Source of the DNA: Cornus controversa
Lineage: Eukaryota > Streptophyta > Magnoliopsida > Cornales > Cornaceae
DNA: 64,000 nucleotides
Reading direction: 5' to 3'
NCBI GenBank assembly: GCA_026545225.1
Contig: CM048845.1
Location: 93,932,533-93,996,532, forward strand
Shown here: piece by piece, positions 16,038 to 26,076 of the stretch
Layout: each line of letters starts with the position of its first letter
How positions within the stretch are numbered: position 1 is the stretch's first letter
Program-made: the position numbers and the translations under genes
Notes under the pieces: model-generated
Seen by the model: the letters and a program-made list of their open reading frames with translations, nothing else
Told to the model about the DNA's origin: nothing
Databases searched by the model: none

Positions 16038-16134
16038 TACCATCAGGTGAATCAGTTTTGGAGTGGACCAAGGTAATGAGGACAATTACAAAGAGAAGAA
16101 TCCATAGCCCTTTAAAATTACAATGAGGGACCAT
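1072..16134 (-). CDS. SRF4: STRUBBELIG-receptor family LRR receptor-like kinase (SRF4-like)
   Basis: Sixteen coding exons, all with GT-AG junctions and a continuous frame: 16041-16134, 14772-14904, 14573-14644, 14389-14454, 13798-13869, 13649-13720, 8153-8224, 8011-8076, 6102-6167, 5712-6025, 4496-4734, 3843-4114, 3373-3493, 1738-1874, 1465-1621, 1072-1194. They total 2076 nt, or 691 aa, which is normal for the family. The protein has a signal peptide (about 1-29), an N-terminal SUB/LRRNT region with paired Cys and Trp (32-75), about six LRRs mostly encoded one per 66- or 72-nt exon (76-237), a short proline run (248-254), one membrane helix (276-299) and a cytoplasmic kinase-like domain. The Gly loop ([10 protein letters not shown], 405-414) and its lysine (K427) are present. 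HRD is replaced by HKN (525-527) and DFG by ECG (545-547), so catalysis is doubtful, as known for SUB-type receptors. SRF4 has been linked to leaf size. The SRF4 symbol rests on gene order as well as similarity; SRF5-8 are alternatives. Intron 6 (5.4 kb) holds transposons. Confidence 0.93.
3095..3357 (+). mobile_element. 3' end of an RTE-type LINE in SRF intron 13
   Basis: The + strand reads a decayed C-terminal tail ending in a run like [11 protein letters not shown], followed by a GATGAT microsatellite (3335-3350). This tail pattern is typical of plant RTE-type LINEs. Only the 5'-truncated end remains. It lies antisense to the host gene. Confidence 0.6.
5225..5330 (+). mobile_element. Short LINE 3'-end fragment in SRF intron 10
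   Basis: Contains the phrase ATTCATGTAGCCGACCCCAA and a TTGAGTTGAG tail, as in the other LINE ends at 3095-3357 and 45037-45312. Only about 100 bp is recognisable. Confidence 0.5.
8928..9960. mobile_element. hAT-like non-autonomous element, copy 1
   Basis: A 1033-bp element in SRF intron 6. It is flanked by a perfect 8-bp target duplication, CAAGTCAT (8920-8927 and 9961-9968). Its termini are inverted: CTAGGAAGCAC on the left and GTGCTCCTTAG on the right. Both ends are rich in GTGTCCGTGTCGGACAC-like words. The 8-bp duplication and terminal sequence fit the hAT superfamily. No transposase ORF is visible. The interior is AT- and pyrimidine-rich. Confidence 0.75.
10594..11979. mobile_element. 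Mutator-like miniature element with long inverted ends
   Basis: The left end (10594-10720) and the right end (about 11870-11979, reverse-complemented) share stretches such as ACCCATRGATGAAACTATTTG and GACCTCCCCTGAGGTTT-like words. The latter also occur in the element at 36160-37392. It is degraded, and I see no clear target duplication. It lies in SRF intron 6. Confidence 0.5.
11980..13648. other. Remainder of SRF intron 6
   Basis: No gene recognised. It includes a T-run near 12888-12904 and a short tandem duplication around 13220-13275 built on AGGTCTAGTAGGGA. Other parts look repeat-derived but I could not assign them. Confidence 0.35.
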
Positions 16135-16638
16135 CTTCGGATTATATCATATCCAGGAAAAAGGGGGGAAATTCCTTCTTTTTAGTCCTCTGAATCATCA
16201 AAATACTCCAACGTCAATGATGATGATAAGGATGAAGATGGGTCGCCATCATAATGCATAAAATGAGAGGCAACAAGCCCTAATTTTGCTCTCTGCAACG
16301 CTTTCCCATATCACCCACAATAATATATTCTTCTCTTTTTCTTTTTCTTTTTTTGGGGGATGGAAATGGGAAGCCAAATGTATATTAACGATTTCGGTTG
16401 GATGATATTTGGATAGTTTGAGAGCTACATTGGTTTGGCGGGAAGACTACAGCGACAGGTTCGCCCCCGAAATGGGGAGAGCCGCTAATTGTTATTCTTT
16501 CGAAAGACAGAGATAGAGAGAGAAAGTAGAGAGAGAGAGAATACAAGATATACAACAGCAACCACGAGCAGCACTGCAGCATCGCCGCGCATTTCCCATT
16601 ACCACTTCACTTTTCAAATATATATATAACGAAAATTT
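16135..16638 (-). promoter_or_regulatory. SRF leader and proximal promoter
   Basis: Sequence immediately upstream of the SRF start. On the - strand it is pyrimidine-rich, with a CT microsatellite around 16500-16540, as often seen in plant 5' UTRs. An AT-rich TATA-like stretch lies at 16616-16630, directly beside the boundary of hAT-like copy 2. The transcription start is not determined. Confidence 0.4.
16385..16582 (-). CDS. Possible upstream ORF in the SRF leader
   Basis: A 65-codon ATG-to-stop reading frame on the - strand that ends 250 nt before the SRF start codon. The N-terminal half is hydrophobic and encoded largely by CT repeats. If the leader extends past 16582, this would be an upstream ORF able to dampen SRF translation. 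It may equally be a chance frame. I recognise no homolog. Confidence 0.25.
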   Translation of the reverse strand: MLQCCSWLLLYILYSLSLYFLSLSLSFERITISGSPHFGGEPVAVVFPPNQCSSQTIQISSNRNR

Positions 16639-17435
16639 TAGAAACACGGGCACAGACACGATACGGACGCGGTACAATAAGATATGAACAAGGGTATGAC
16701 ACGACACGAATACGATAATATGATAAATTTTAAAAAAATAGGACACGACATGGCGAGGATTAGACTATGAAATAATTATTAATATATATTCAACAAATTA
16801 ACCAATATCCACAATATCATAAATCTAACAATAAAAAAATAATAAATCACACAAATACTTCAATTTATTATCAAGCAATTAATGTATTTTCAAAAAGGAT
16901 GTTTATTATATTAAAACTCACTACTAGAATTTTGCATATTACTCATTTTTCTAATAACAAACAAATAAATTTAAATACAAAATACCAAATAAACCAACAT
17001 TACTTTATGTTAAATAAAGTTCTATTGGTTTTTTTATTTTTTTGTTTCTAAATTTATTATTTAGGAATTTTATCTAACTATTTTTTATTTTTAAAATTTT
17101 TTATTTTAGAAAATATAATATTTATATAGAAAATGACATAATAGTCATATTAAATGGTATATATATCATTATAGTTATTTCAAGGGGTCAAGATGTCAAC
17201 TTTTAAAAGATGACGGGCTGAAATGCTCAAAAAAATAGTTCAAAGGGGTCTTTTTGTAACTTTGGAAAAGCTCAGGATTTTTTTGCACTTTTAAAAATTA
17301 CAAAATGTACTCCGCCGTGTCCCCCGCGTGTCCTTACTGTGTCCCCATTGTGTCCTAAAAAAAAAATTTCAAGATACTTCTAAGGAGTGTCCGACACGGG
17401 CACGGCACCCCAATACGAAGTGTCTGTGCTTTCTA
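16639..17435. mobile_element. hAT-like non-autonomous element, copy 2
   Basis: The ends resemble copies 1 and 3: TTAGAAACACGGGCACAGAC on the left and GTGTCTGTGCTTTCTAG on the right, each followed inward by GACACGG-type words. No clear target duplication remains. The element sits about 500 bp upstream of the SRF start codon, next to a TATA-like stretch. Confidence 0.6.
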
Positions 17436-17590
17436 GATGCAAACAATAAAATTTTGAATTTGTACCTATGCATCTTTTATTTCACCCTTAAAAAAAAAAA
17501 TTAAGCATAATTTTCTAAAAGTGATATAAATTTATAATAGTTCGTATTTCCTTCTATATGTCATAAAAATTTATTATATTTTTATGTTAC

Positions 17591-18470
17591 TTTTTTTTCA
17601 AAAAGACAAAAAAAAAATCGATTTGAGAGATTTTTTAAAAGAATAAAATACAAAAAAAAAAAACCTTATACTTTACCCATTTTGCCAAAAAAAAAAAAAA
17701 CCTCAAGAACCCCCTAAACTTTATAAAATGGACAACAAATGCAATAAAAATAAAAAATTACAAAACTACCCATTGATGAAAATTGTTGTTAAATTTCATT
17801 TTTTCTTTTTGCATTTTACTCTAATAATTTTATAGACAATGAATTTTAATACACCAATAAAAAACATATGAACCACCAATAAACGTAATTTTTGGAGTTA
17901 AATGTAATTTTTTAGACTTCGCTAAACATATTTTAGATATAATTTTGGTGAATCATTTGATATATTTAATTTATAACTAAATTAATATTTTAAAAAAAAT
18001 GTATATAAAAAGAATAAAAATACTATTGTTGGAAAATAAATCAATAAACATATATAAGTTCAAGAATTAGATGTAACAATTTAATATTACAATATGTATT
18101 TAACTGTTAATTTATTATAAAGTAAAAGAAAATTTTGGTAGAAAATGTGTTTGAATATAAATGTAATTCTTTGTCAACGTGTAGTTTAGAAAATATTAGT
18201 AATTTATTTTAAATTTATAAAGGTGTTAAAATGTATATAAATTATATACAATTTTACTCAAATCTTAGGGGCGAAGGGTATTTTTGAAAATTTTATTTTT
18301 TCATTGATTTAGAGGGGATCTTTTGCACAAAATGTGATAGTTAAATGGTTATTTGCACAAATAAAATTTTAGGTGAGTTTTTTGCAAAATGGGTAAAGTA
18401 TAGGATTTTTTGTTTGCATTTTATCCATTTTTTAAACACGATATTCTATTTTAACAAAAAAAAAAGACAA
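17591..18470. mobile_element. Small inverted-repeat element, probably Mutator-like
   Basis: Both ends carry inverted copies of a word meaning 'ACTTTACCCATTTTGC' (17670-17686 and 18386-18402) within longer A/T-rich arms. A 10-bp near-duplication flanks it: TTTATGTTAC (17581-17590) and TTTATGTAAC (18471-18480). No coding sequence is seen. Confidence 0.5.
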
Positions 18471-18480
18471 TTTATGTAAC

Positions 18481-19276
18481 AAAAATAAAAGAAAGTTCAT
18501 TTCACACTCCACTCCACATGAAACTCATTACATCCAACAATTGATAAGCAACAATAGGATGGCCCCCAAATGCCCCCCCCCCCCCCCCCCCCAAACACAC
18601 ACACACACACAAACACAAATAAAAATAAAAACTTTTTTAAAACACTTATATATTGGCCCAAAATAGAGATTTTGAAAATATATTTAAATTATGTCCCCTT
18701 AAAACTTATAGAAATTTTCAACTTAGACCTTTTAGCTATACTTTTGAAAGCTCAAATATTATGAATATCCATTATATTAATTAAAGAAAGAGAAATACAC
18801 TATTGTCCTATCATGTTTAATAAAAATGCATGAACCTAACTTTTTTGTAGAATGGTGTTTACAATAAAAATATCTAGACTTATTTACTCCTGGGAGCATT
18901 TGGATGGAGGAGAGACAAGTATTGTGAGATTGTCAACAACTACAATGATATCATGTATGCTAATAGTTTTAATTATCACTTGCTAATTTACAAATTCTAT
19001 GACTGCTTCTCTTATAAGTTACTAAAGTAATAAGCTTATCTTGCTAAAACTTGTGAAATTTTATTTAGTTAAAATTATTATTTTTTATTTTTCATTTAGA
19101 TAATAATGATATATCTTTCCCGAAGTGGAATCAAAGTACTCCAAACCTTTTTTCAAATTTTGGATTTTTCTGAAATAATTAATTATTTAAGGAAAATTGA
19201 TTATCTAACAATTTTTTTTCCTTTACCTCTTTTCTTTTTAGTTGTAACTTATCACTTCCTCTTCTATGTATTTTTC
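18481..19276. other. Intergenic, with a poly-C/CA tract
   Basis: AT-rich intergenic DNA. A homopolymer of about 20 C followed by a CA microsatellite lies at about 18574-18612; its length is likely unreliable in the assembly. No gene is seen. Confidence 0.6.
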
Positions 19277-19535
19277 TGCAAATGCAAAAATCTATTCACC
19301 AGAAATTGTAAGTAAATATAAGTAGAAACACTCAAGAATTTGTTATAGGGGAAGTTCACCTGCCTCTTTTCAGTGTTTTTCCTTCTTTTATATTCATTTC
19401 CTAGTTACAATCATTCCATGATTTATTTCCTAATTGGGGGAGGGGGGTGCATAATTCTCTCCTCAATTGTTATGATTTCATTCAATTACATAATATGTGT
19501 TATTTTGAATTTAGTTCCTCAATTCCATAATTATA
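19277..19535 (-). repeat. 3' LTR of the Tat-like element
   Basis: Shares long stretches with 35087-35400, for example ACTCAAGAATTTGTTATA and GGGAAGTTCACCTGCC. The inner boundary is approximate. The outer boundary is set at TGCAAATGC, the counterpart of TGTTGATGC in the other LTR. Confidence 0.7.
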
Positions 19536-19974
19536 GTTATTGACTTTGCCTTGTAAGATGCCATATGGACTTTTTGGAATGAGGTGGTTGCCAAGTCATT
19601 ACCTTATTGGGTATCAAACGTGTTACCCCCCCCCCCCCCACTAGATGGGTATTTTTCTTTCGCGTTTTGCCCCAAAATCTCTTCCAACTTCTGGGTTCAG
19701 AAGTTGGAGGGGATTTTTGATTTAATGTGTGACGATTGCAGTAGCACAATTCCCTATTTGTTGGGAAATGTGTTTTTTGTGATTGCTAAATTGTTAGGGT
19801 TTAACTACCTCAAATTGTTGTATCATGGGCGTAAGGTTTCATTAATCAAATCTACATCGCTCTTCTTCCCTCTATCTGGCGATTTCTCACCTTGTTTTCT
19901 ACAGTGATCTTTACTCTTCCTATTTCAAAGTCAATGCTTCTCATTCTCCATTTTCTTGTTGTTTATTTGCAAAT

Positions 19975-22152
19975 ATGGGTAAAGTGAAGAGGTAATAGAT
20001 TGTCGACAGATTCGAGGGGACAGAAGTTTACCAAATTGTTGATGATTTCCTAATGAAAGTTAAAGTGTGGGTGGGTCTTCCTTTTCTGAGGGTTTTCTTC
20101 CTTTAGTTAGCCTAGTAGGTGTTATTCCTTCTAACCTGGTGGGCCTAAAAAGTATTGATCCCCCCATGCTCAACTCAGAAGATGATGATCCCTCTAACTC
20201 AGCTAGGATTTTTGTAAATTTGGAGAAACTTAGGATAGACTTCAAAATCCCATCTGATGTTTCACTTAGACATTCTCCCTCTGATTTCAACTTTCGCGCG
20301 GGGAAGGATTGGGTGATGATGAGATGGTATTCTCATCCAAACGGTTTCCTACGTTCCGCTTTCCACTTCACTCTTTCTATCATTTAGTCCTCTACTAAAT
20401 GAATTTGGCTCATCTTCAAGTTAACACCAATTTTTTTAGGGTTATCTCAACTATTCTAGCTTTGAATCGTACTAGAAAACTCGAATTAGGGTTTGACGAT
20501 CTCCTCGCTTGTTACCAAGTGTGTGCCACAAAGCACGAAAAGAATCGTCATCATTTTTATCCTCGATTGGGCAAATCACTATGCTCTAGTCATCCTTCCT
20601 CGGACAAAGGCTGGAATGAACAACTTGTAATTATGGGGGGTAAATGAAAATTTTTGTTTTTAGATAAATACACAATCCCCAAAAAGTTCAGCGGAGTAAG
20701 TATACCTTTATATGATTCCTTTCTTAATCTCCATTGTGATTTTGTAGTTTGTGAGGTTTTTCTCTTTAAGCACATCTATATTTATCTTGGTGCAGTTAAG
20801 GATTTGACTCCCCATTTGAAGGTCGGGGCGCGTTTGAAGACCCTTCGAGACAACGTGTGGAATAAGTTCTTTCCTTCTTTAGTTTTTCTTGCTCCACAAA
20901 CCTTTGAGGCTATTTCCAAAAAGGCTTTGAGGGTGAAAAAGATGAGTTTGCCCAAAACCATGAGCCACAAAGATAATCAGCAATTTGAGCTAGAGAATCC
21001 TATGTTCGAACAGAATAAAGAGCTCGTGGCTTCACAGCAAAAAAAAAAAAAACATGTTCAGGATGAGATGGTAAAAAGAAATTCTCTTTCGAGATCTCAA
21101 TTAGTTTAGCCCGAGTAGATCAACCCCTCATCCAAATCTCCAAAACATCTACTATTCCTTCTCCATCTTAAAACAGAGCAATTGCAATGGGTTATGCTTT
21201 TCCTTCCAATGCTAAAGGAGAAGTTGCTCATATCCTATCTTTGGTCGGTGGGGATGGATCTGGTGCCTCGAGCTCTTCGGTGGTTGTGTCATGGGTTCAT
21301 CAGATGGTGAAAAAGAACAAATTTCTTCTCTCTGTTGAGGATTCAATCTTAGAAGATAAAGCTTTTATGGAAGCTTATATAAAGAGAATGTGGCCTCCCA
21401 AAGAAAATCAGAAGATGAAGAAGTTATTTGTTGGGAGTTTGCTGGATTCATGCCTCGATATTGCCTTTAGGGTAACTTCCTCTTTCTTTTTGTGTTTTTC
21501 TTTTTCTGTTTTGTGCGCTAATCTCACTTATTTCTCCATAATATATTTGGGATGATGACTATGTGTCGGTTGGTTGAACAAGCTACTATTAAGGTTAATA
21601 AGTTTGATGCTCAGAGGAGAAAAGTTGAGGCTGACTTAAAAGCGGCTATAAAGGAGGTGGCAAATGAGAATGTCAAGTCTAGAACCTTCCAATAGGAGTT
21701 TAAGAAAAGTAGGGCTCTATGAGAGCAACTTCAAAAGGATAAAAAGAATGATGAGCTTCATAAAACCATTGCTGAGTCCAAACTTCATGAATCTGAGTCT
21801 ACTGCCAAATCCTTTCAAGACCGGGTTCAGAATCTTGAGGCTGGTGCTAAGGCCATATGTAAGAGGATGTCCAGGACCATGCATATCTGAAATCCTAAGG
21901 CATATAGGACTGGGTTTGAGGATGTAATCGCCGTTGGCAATAAATGCTCCTATCCAGTATGACCAAGAAATGGACGTTGAAGATTTTACCTACTAGGATC
22001 TTGAGATTAGTGTTGAGGAGAATGATCTTTTGGATGTTCTGAACTCCCTTGACATTCCTGTTTCGATGAATACCAATCCCGTCGACCTTGCAAATACCTT
22101 AACTATCTCTTCTGGCACAGTCGATCTTACTCAAGATGACGACACCTCTTAA
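19975..22152 (+). pseudogene. Antisense ORF of the Tat-like element
   Basis: A broken + strand frame lies opposite to the retrotransposon's own genes. Segments at 20067-20387, 20399-20650 and 20654-21109 join, through frameshifts, into a protein resembling the 'putative gypsy type transposon' (Transposase_28-like) family of plant antisense ORFs. One recognisable block reads roughly SSDKGWNEQLVIMGGKW. Later segments (21187-21555 and 21560-22152) are Lys/Glu-rich, coiled-coil-like, and end with an acidic tail before a TAA at 22150-22152. Such antisense ORFs are known in Retand/Grande-type elements; their function is not established. Confidence 0.55.
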
Positions 22153-22568
22153 GTATTTGTTTTGATCTTTTTCTTTTTTGTAACTATCTCCAATTCATTG
22201 GGAGTTTTTTTGTAATATGAAGGTGCCATGAATTTAATGAAAATTCTGAATTATCTTTTGCTTTGTGCTCGTCTGCCCTTCATTTTCTCTTGTGGATTAT
22301 ATTTGGGTTGTCATCCCTGACTTAATTGGAACTGCATATGATTATTTGCTAAACTTGTTTATGTTTTTCCCTTATTAATCGACACTCGGCTGGTTGTGCC
22401 ACAGCCCTTTTAACTCATAATTGGCATTTGATTGGTTATGTCTTAGCCATTTTACTTTATAATCAACGTTTGGTTAGTTATGCCTTAGCTGTTTTATTTC
22501 ATAATTGACATTCAACTAGTTATGCCTTAGTTGTTCATATTTCATATATGAACAACTCTAACATCGCC
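22153..22568. other. Tat-like internal sequence between antisense ORF and insertion 1
   Basis: Non-coding. It includes a loose repeat (about 22380-22545) built on GGTTATGCCTTAGC-like units spaced near 60 bp. Confidence 0.4.
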
Positions 22569-22699
22569 TGTAATACCCCGCTCCAACACATGGTATGATA
22601 TTGTCCGCTTTGGGCCTGAGCCCGCAGGGTTTTGCTCTTGGGTTTTACCCCAAAAGGCCTCATACCATTTGAAGAGAACATACTACATATAAGCACATC
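22569..22699 (-). repeat. Truncated small LTR (unit 1, left)
   Basis: Reverse-complement match to most of the LTR at 24906-25071, beginning at its 3' end. The remaining 35 bp or so of the LTR is missing. The sequence after 22699 is unrelated. Confidence 0.8.
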
Positions 22700-22784
22700 A
22701 GCACTTGTCAAATGATCAAGAATGATCACCAGAGACTGTCAGAGTCTTTACAACCACTGCCTATACCGGAGTGGTAGTGGGAGA

Positions 22785-23700
22785 ACACTTTTATAGATTT
22801 CATTGTGGGACTTCCCACCTCATAGCGAAATCATGATGCTATTGGGTGATAGTGGACAGGTTGACGAAATCAGCACATTTCTTACCAGTTTGCTCGAATT
22901 ACACCCCAGAGCAATACGCGAAGCTTTACATTACAGAGATAGTGAAGTTTCATGGTGTGTCTTTGTCCATTATGTCAGATAGAGATCCGAGTTTTGTTTC
23001 AGGGTTTTGGGAGAGCTTTCAGCAATCAATGGGTACAGCTCTGCACCTCAGTACAACTAATTACCCTCAGACCGATGGTCAGATTGAGAGGGTTAATCAG
23101 ATTCTGGAGGGTATTTTGTGAGCATGTGTACTTAACTTCAAGAGTAATTGAGAGAATTACTTGCTGCTAGTTGAGTTTGTCTATAATAATAATTATCAAA
23201 AGACTATTGGTATGACACCATTTAAGGCTCTGTACGGACGACTTGTAGATCGTTGGGTTACTGGTTAGAAGTTAGAGAGAATAGATTTTTGGGTCCTGAG
23301 TTCATCAAGGACACGTCAGAAATAGTTGTCCTTATTAGAGACCGTATGCGGGCTGCACAGAGCAGATAGAAAAGTTATGCTGACCGAAGAACTCGTGCAC
23401 TAGAGTTCAAGGTGGGGGATCAGGTTCTATTCAAGGTTTCTCCCATGAAGAGAGTAATGCGGTTTGGAAAAAAAAAAAGAAAAAAAGGGGAGGTTGTCAC
23501 CTCATTTTTTTGCTCCTTTCATGATTACTGATAGGATCGGGACAGTAACGTATATAGTGATGTTACTAAACACAATGCACAGGGTGTATCATATCTTTTA
23601 TGTGTCTATGTTATAGAAATTCCGTAAGGAGGATGTTATTGATCAGCACATTGAGGTTGGGGAGATTGAGTTGCAGCTAGATCCAACATATGTAGAGTAA
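22785..23700 (+). pseudogene. Chromovirus-like gypsy integrase remnant
   Basis: The + strand frame 22846-23121 encodes an integrase core: IVDRLTKSAHFLPV, then SDRDPSF, then PQTDGQIERVN with the catalytic Glu. Decayed upstream sequence gives the typical W-E-x-x-x-x-DF entry to the core. Downstream, frameshifted C-terminal parts continue to about 23700 (a run like MHRVYHIFYVSML). Stops after the core and between frames make it non-functional. Everything N-terminal of the integrase core is absent. Confidence 0.75.
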
Positions 23701-23898
23701 CTGTACTGTACTCATAACCATAGGAATCAATTCCCTCATCTTAAGACTATTCCTTTAGTTCGATTTCAGTGGAGTCACCACAATTAGGTGGAGTCCACTT
23801 GAAAAAAGGAGGATGAAATGAAAGCAAAAAATCCAGAGTTTTCTTTTGGGTATGAACTAAATTCCGAGGACGGAATTCCTTTTTTTAGGGGGGAAGAA

Positions 23899-24747
23899 TG
23901 TAATACCCCAAAAAATTTGGACGTCTATTATTTTAAAGAATTTAAATTTCTTTATATTATTATTATTATTATTTTTCAATTCATGTGGAATGCCTTTATA
24001 TGCATTTTATCATTTCATGTGAATTGTTAGGTCTTTATACAATTATTATTTTATGTGAATTGGTTGTCTTTATAAATTCTTTCATTTCATGTGAATTGCT
24101 CTACTTTTATTTTTATCAATTTATATGAATTGTTTATTGATTATGTATTATTTGATTTAAATATTTTAAATGCTTTGGATTGGGTTAGGGAGGAATCTGG
24201 GCTGGAATGATTGGGCTAAGATTATGTTTAAAATGTTGGGCCAGGGTTATAATTATATTATTATTGCTTGTATTATTATTATTTTGATTTTATTTAGTTT
24301 TAGAAAAATCAATAATAGAATAATAATTAAGACAAAAAGAAAAAAGAAGAAATGAGGGTTTTTTGCCGTTGCTTTACGCACAGAACTGAGGGAGTAAACG
24401 AAAGAGAGAAGGGAGTGACGATCGGGTGAACAAGTTGATTCGTCAAAGAGGCAAGTTTAATTCTTCTCTTCCCCCTTGAATCCGTATGCATAGTCTAGGT
24501 TTGAGAATTTATTTATATTAAAAATTTGTAGTTAATTGCATGTTTATATTTTTCTGTTATTGATAAATTTCGTGAGATTAACTGTGATGATTGTATGTAG
24601 ATTTAATTGATTTTGTTCATGTAAGGTTATATGCATATGTGTTCATGTATATGTATATTGTGTTAAGAAAGAAATAATTCATGTATTCAATTTGTAAGAA
24701 ATAATTGTTTAGTTATGAACTTACTGTGTTGGAGCGGGGTTATTACA
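23899..24747 (+). repeat. 3' LTR following the gypsy integrase remnant
   Basis: A purine tract (TTTTTTAGGGGGGAAGAA, ending at 23898) precedes a TGTAATACCCC start, as expected for a polypurine tract and LTR. The end is taken at TTATTACA (24747), which is followed directly by a tRNA-Met-type PBS. The last 23 bp match the end of the small LTRs, so the real end of the gypsy LTR could lie near 24724. Confidence 0.5.
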
Positions 24748-24905
24748 GTTGGTATCAGAGCCTGAACCCAGCCGGAAGTAAGTGTGCCGACGGGGGCGTC
24801 GGGCCTCGTAGGGGGGTGGATTGTAGTAACCCTTGTGGACGGGTGTGAGTGGGCGGGTGCATAGACAGACACTGGGCTGAGCTACCACACTGACAGGGTA
24901 CAAGG
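24748..24905 (+). other. PBS and internal segment of the small LTR element
   Basis: Begins with GTTGGTATCAGAGCCTG, the usual plant initiator-Met tRNA primer-binding site. It continues through a short non-coding internal region that ends just before the LTR at 24906. The absence of any ORF and the length of about 160 bp are typical of TRIM elements. Confidence 0.75.
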
Positions 24906-25071
24906 TGCTCAATCCCACATCGCCTGGGTGTGGAAAAGGGGATGTGCTTATATGTAGTATGTTCTCTTCAAATGGTATGAGGCCTTTTGGGGTAAAACCC
25001 AAGAGCAAAACCCTGCGGGCTCAGGCCCAAAGCGGATAATATCATACCATGTGTTGGAGCGGGGTATTACA
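24906..25071 (+). repeat. Small LTR (unit 1, right)
   Basis: A 166-bp LTR from TGCTCAATCCCACATCGCC to GGGGTATTACA. The CCCACATCGCC word near the start is common in plant TRIM LTRs. It is closely related to the four LTRs of unit 2. Confidence 0.75.
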
Positions 25072-25220
25072 TCGCCCCTGTAGGCTGTTCTCCAGGTCTC
25101 TATTTGTATGCCTCATTCCCCTCCCCTAATTCTCTCCCAAATTATAACAAGAGAAAATTTTCTCTCGGGCTCGAAGGCGCTTGAGCGCTTTACACAAAAT
25201 GCTCAATCACTTTTTATAAG

Positions 25221-25386
25221 TGTAACAGCCCGCTCCACCACATGGTATGATATTGTTTGCTTTGGGCCCAACCTGCAAGGTTTTGCTCTTGGGTTTTACC
25301 CCCAAAAGGTCTCATACCATTTGGAAAGAACACACCACATATATAGCATATCCTCTTTCCACACCCAGGCGATGTGGGATTGAGCA
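25221..25386 (-). repeat. Small LTR, unit 2 copy 1
   Basis: Outer left LTR, 166 bp, in - orientation; the + strand begins TGTAACAGCCCGCTCC. One extra C lies in the run before AAAAGG, compared with the other copies. Confidence 0.8.
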
Positions 25387-25519
25387 CCTTGTAACCTGCC
25401 AGTGTGGTAGCTCGCCAAGTGTCTCGCACCCGCCCACAAGGGTCACCACAATCCACCCCTCTAGGAGGCCCAACATCCCCGTCGGCACACTTTCGGCTGG
25501 GTCAGGCTCTGATACCATT

Positions 25520-25684
25520 TGTAACAGTCCATTCCACCACATGGTATGATATTGTCTGCTTTGGGCCCAACCCACACGGTTTTGCTCTTGAGTTTTACCC
25601 CAAAAGACCTCATACCATTTGGAGAGAGCACACCACATATATAGCACAGCCTCTTTCCACACCTAGGTGATGTGGGATTGAGCA
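25520..25684 (-). repeat. Small LTR, unit 2 copy 2
   Basis: Inner left LTR, 165 bp, - orientation. The PBS complement (CTCTGATACCATT) abuts its + strand start on the left. Confidence 0.8.
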
Positions 25685-25911
25685 CCCTATAGCCTGTCAA
25701 TGTGGTAGCTCGCCCAGTGTCTTGCACCCGCCCACATCACACCCGCCCACAAGGGTCACCACAATCCACCCCACTAGGAGGCCCGACGTCCCCGTCATCA
25801 TACTTTCGGCTGGGTCAGGCTCTGATACCATTTGTGGTGACCCTTGTGGGAGGGTGTGATGTAGGCAGGTATGAGACACTAGGCAAGCTACCACACTGGT
25901 AGGCTACAGGG

Positions 25912-26076
25912 TGCTCAATCCCACATCGCCTGGGTGTGGAAAGAGGATGTGTTATATATGTGGTGTGCTCTCTCCAAATGGTATGAAGCTCTTTGGGGTA
26001 AAATTCAAGAGCAAAATCGTGCAGGTTGGGCCCAAAGCGGACAATATCATACCATGTGGTGGAGCGGGTTGTTACA
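25912..26076 (+). repeat. Small LTR, unit 2 copy 3
   Basis: Inner right LTR, 165 bp, + orientation, followed by AATGGTATTAGAGCCTGAC as its PBS region. Confidence 0.8.

Larger units (their letters stand above)
22569..25071. mobile_element. Inverted-LTR unit 1, enclosing a gypsy fragment
   Basis: The unit begins with TGTAATACCCCGCTCC and ends with the inverted GGAGCGGGGTATTACA. It is flanked by a perfect 5-bp duplication, TCGCC (22564-22568 and 25072-25076). Left to right it holds a truncated small LTR in - orientation (22569-22699), a chromovirus-like pol remnant, a gypsy LTR, a PBS-bearing internal segment and a full small LTR in + orientation (24906-25071). A normal LTR retrotransposon has direct LTRs; this one has inverted LTRs at its outer ends. 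Confidence 0.75.

Noticed and set aside
18570..18764. + strand frame starting in the poly-C tract
   Set aside because: A proline run from a C homopolymer followed by CA-repeat residues; a compositional artefact.
19584..19907. 107-codon + strand frame after the Tat 3' LTR
   Set aside because: Contains a proline run from poly-C and no family features. It lies in the untranslated 3' part of the retrotransposon.
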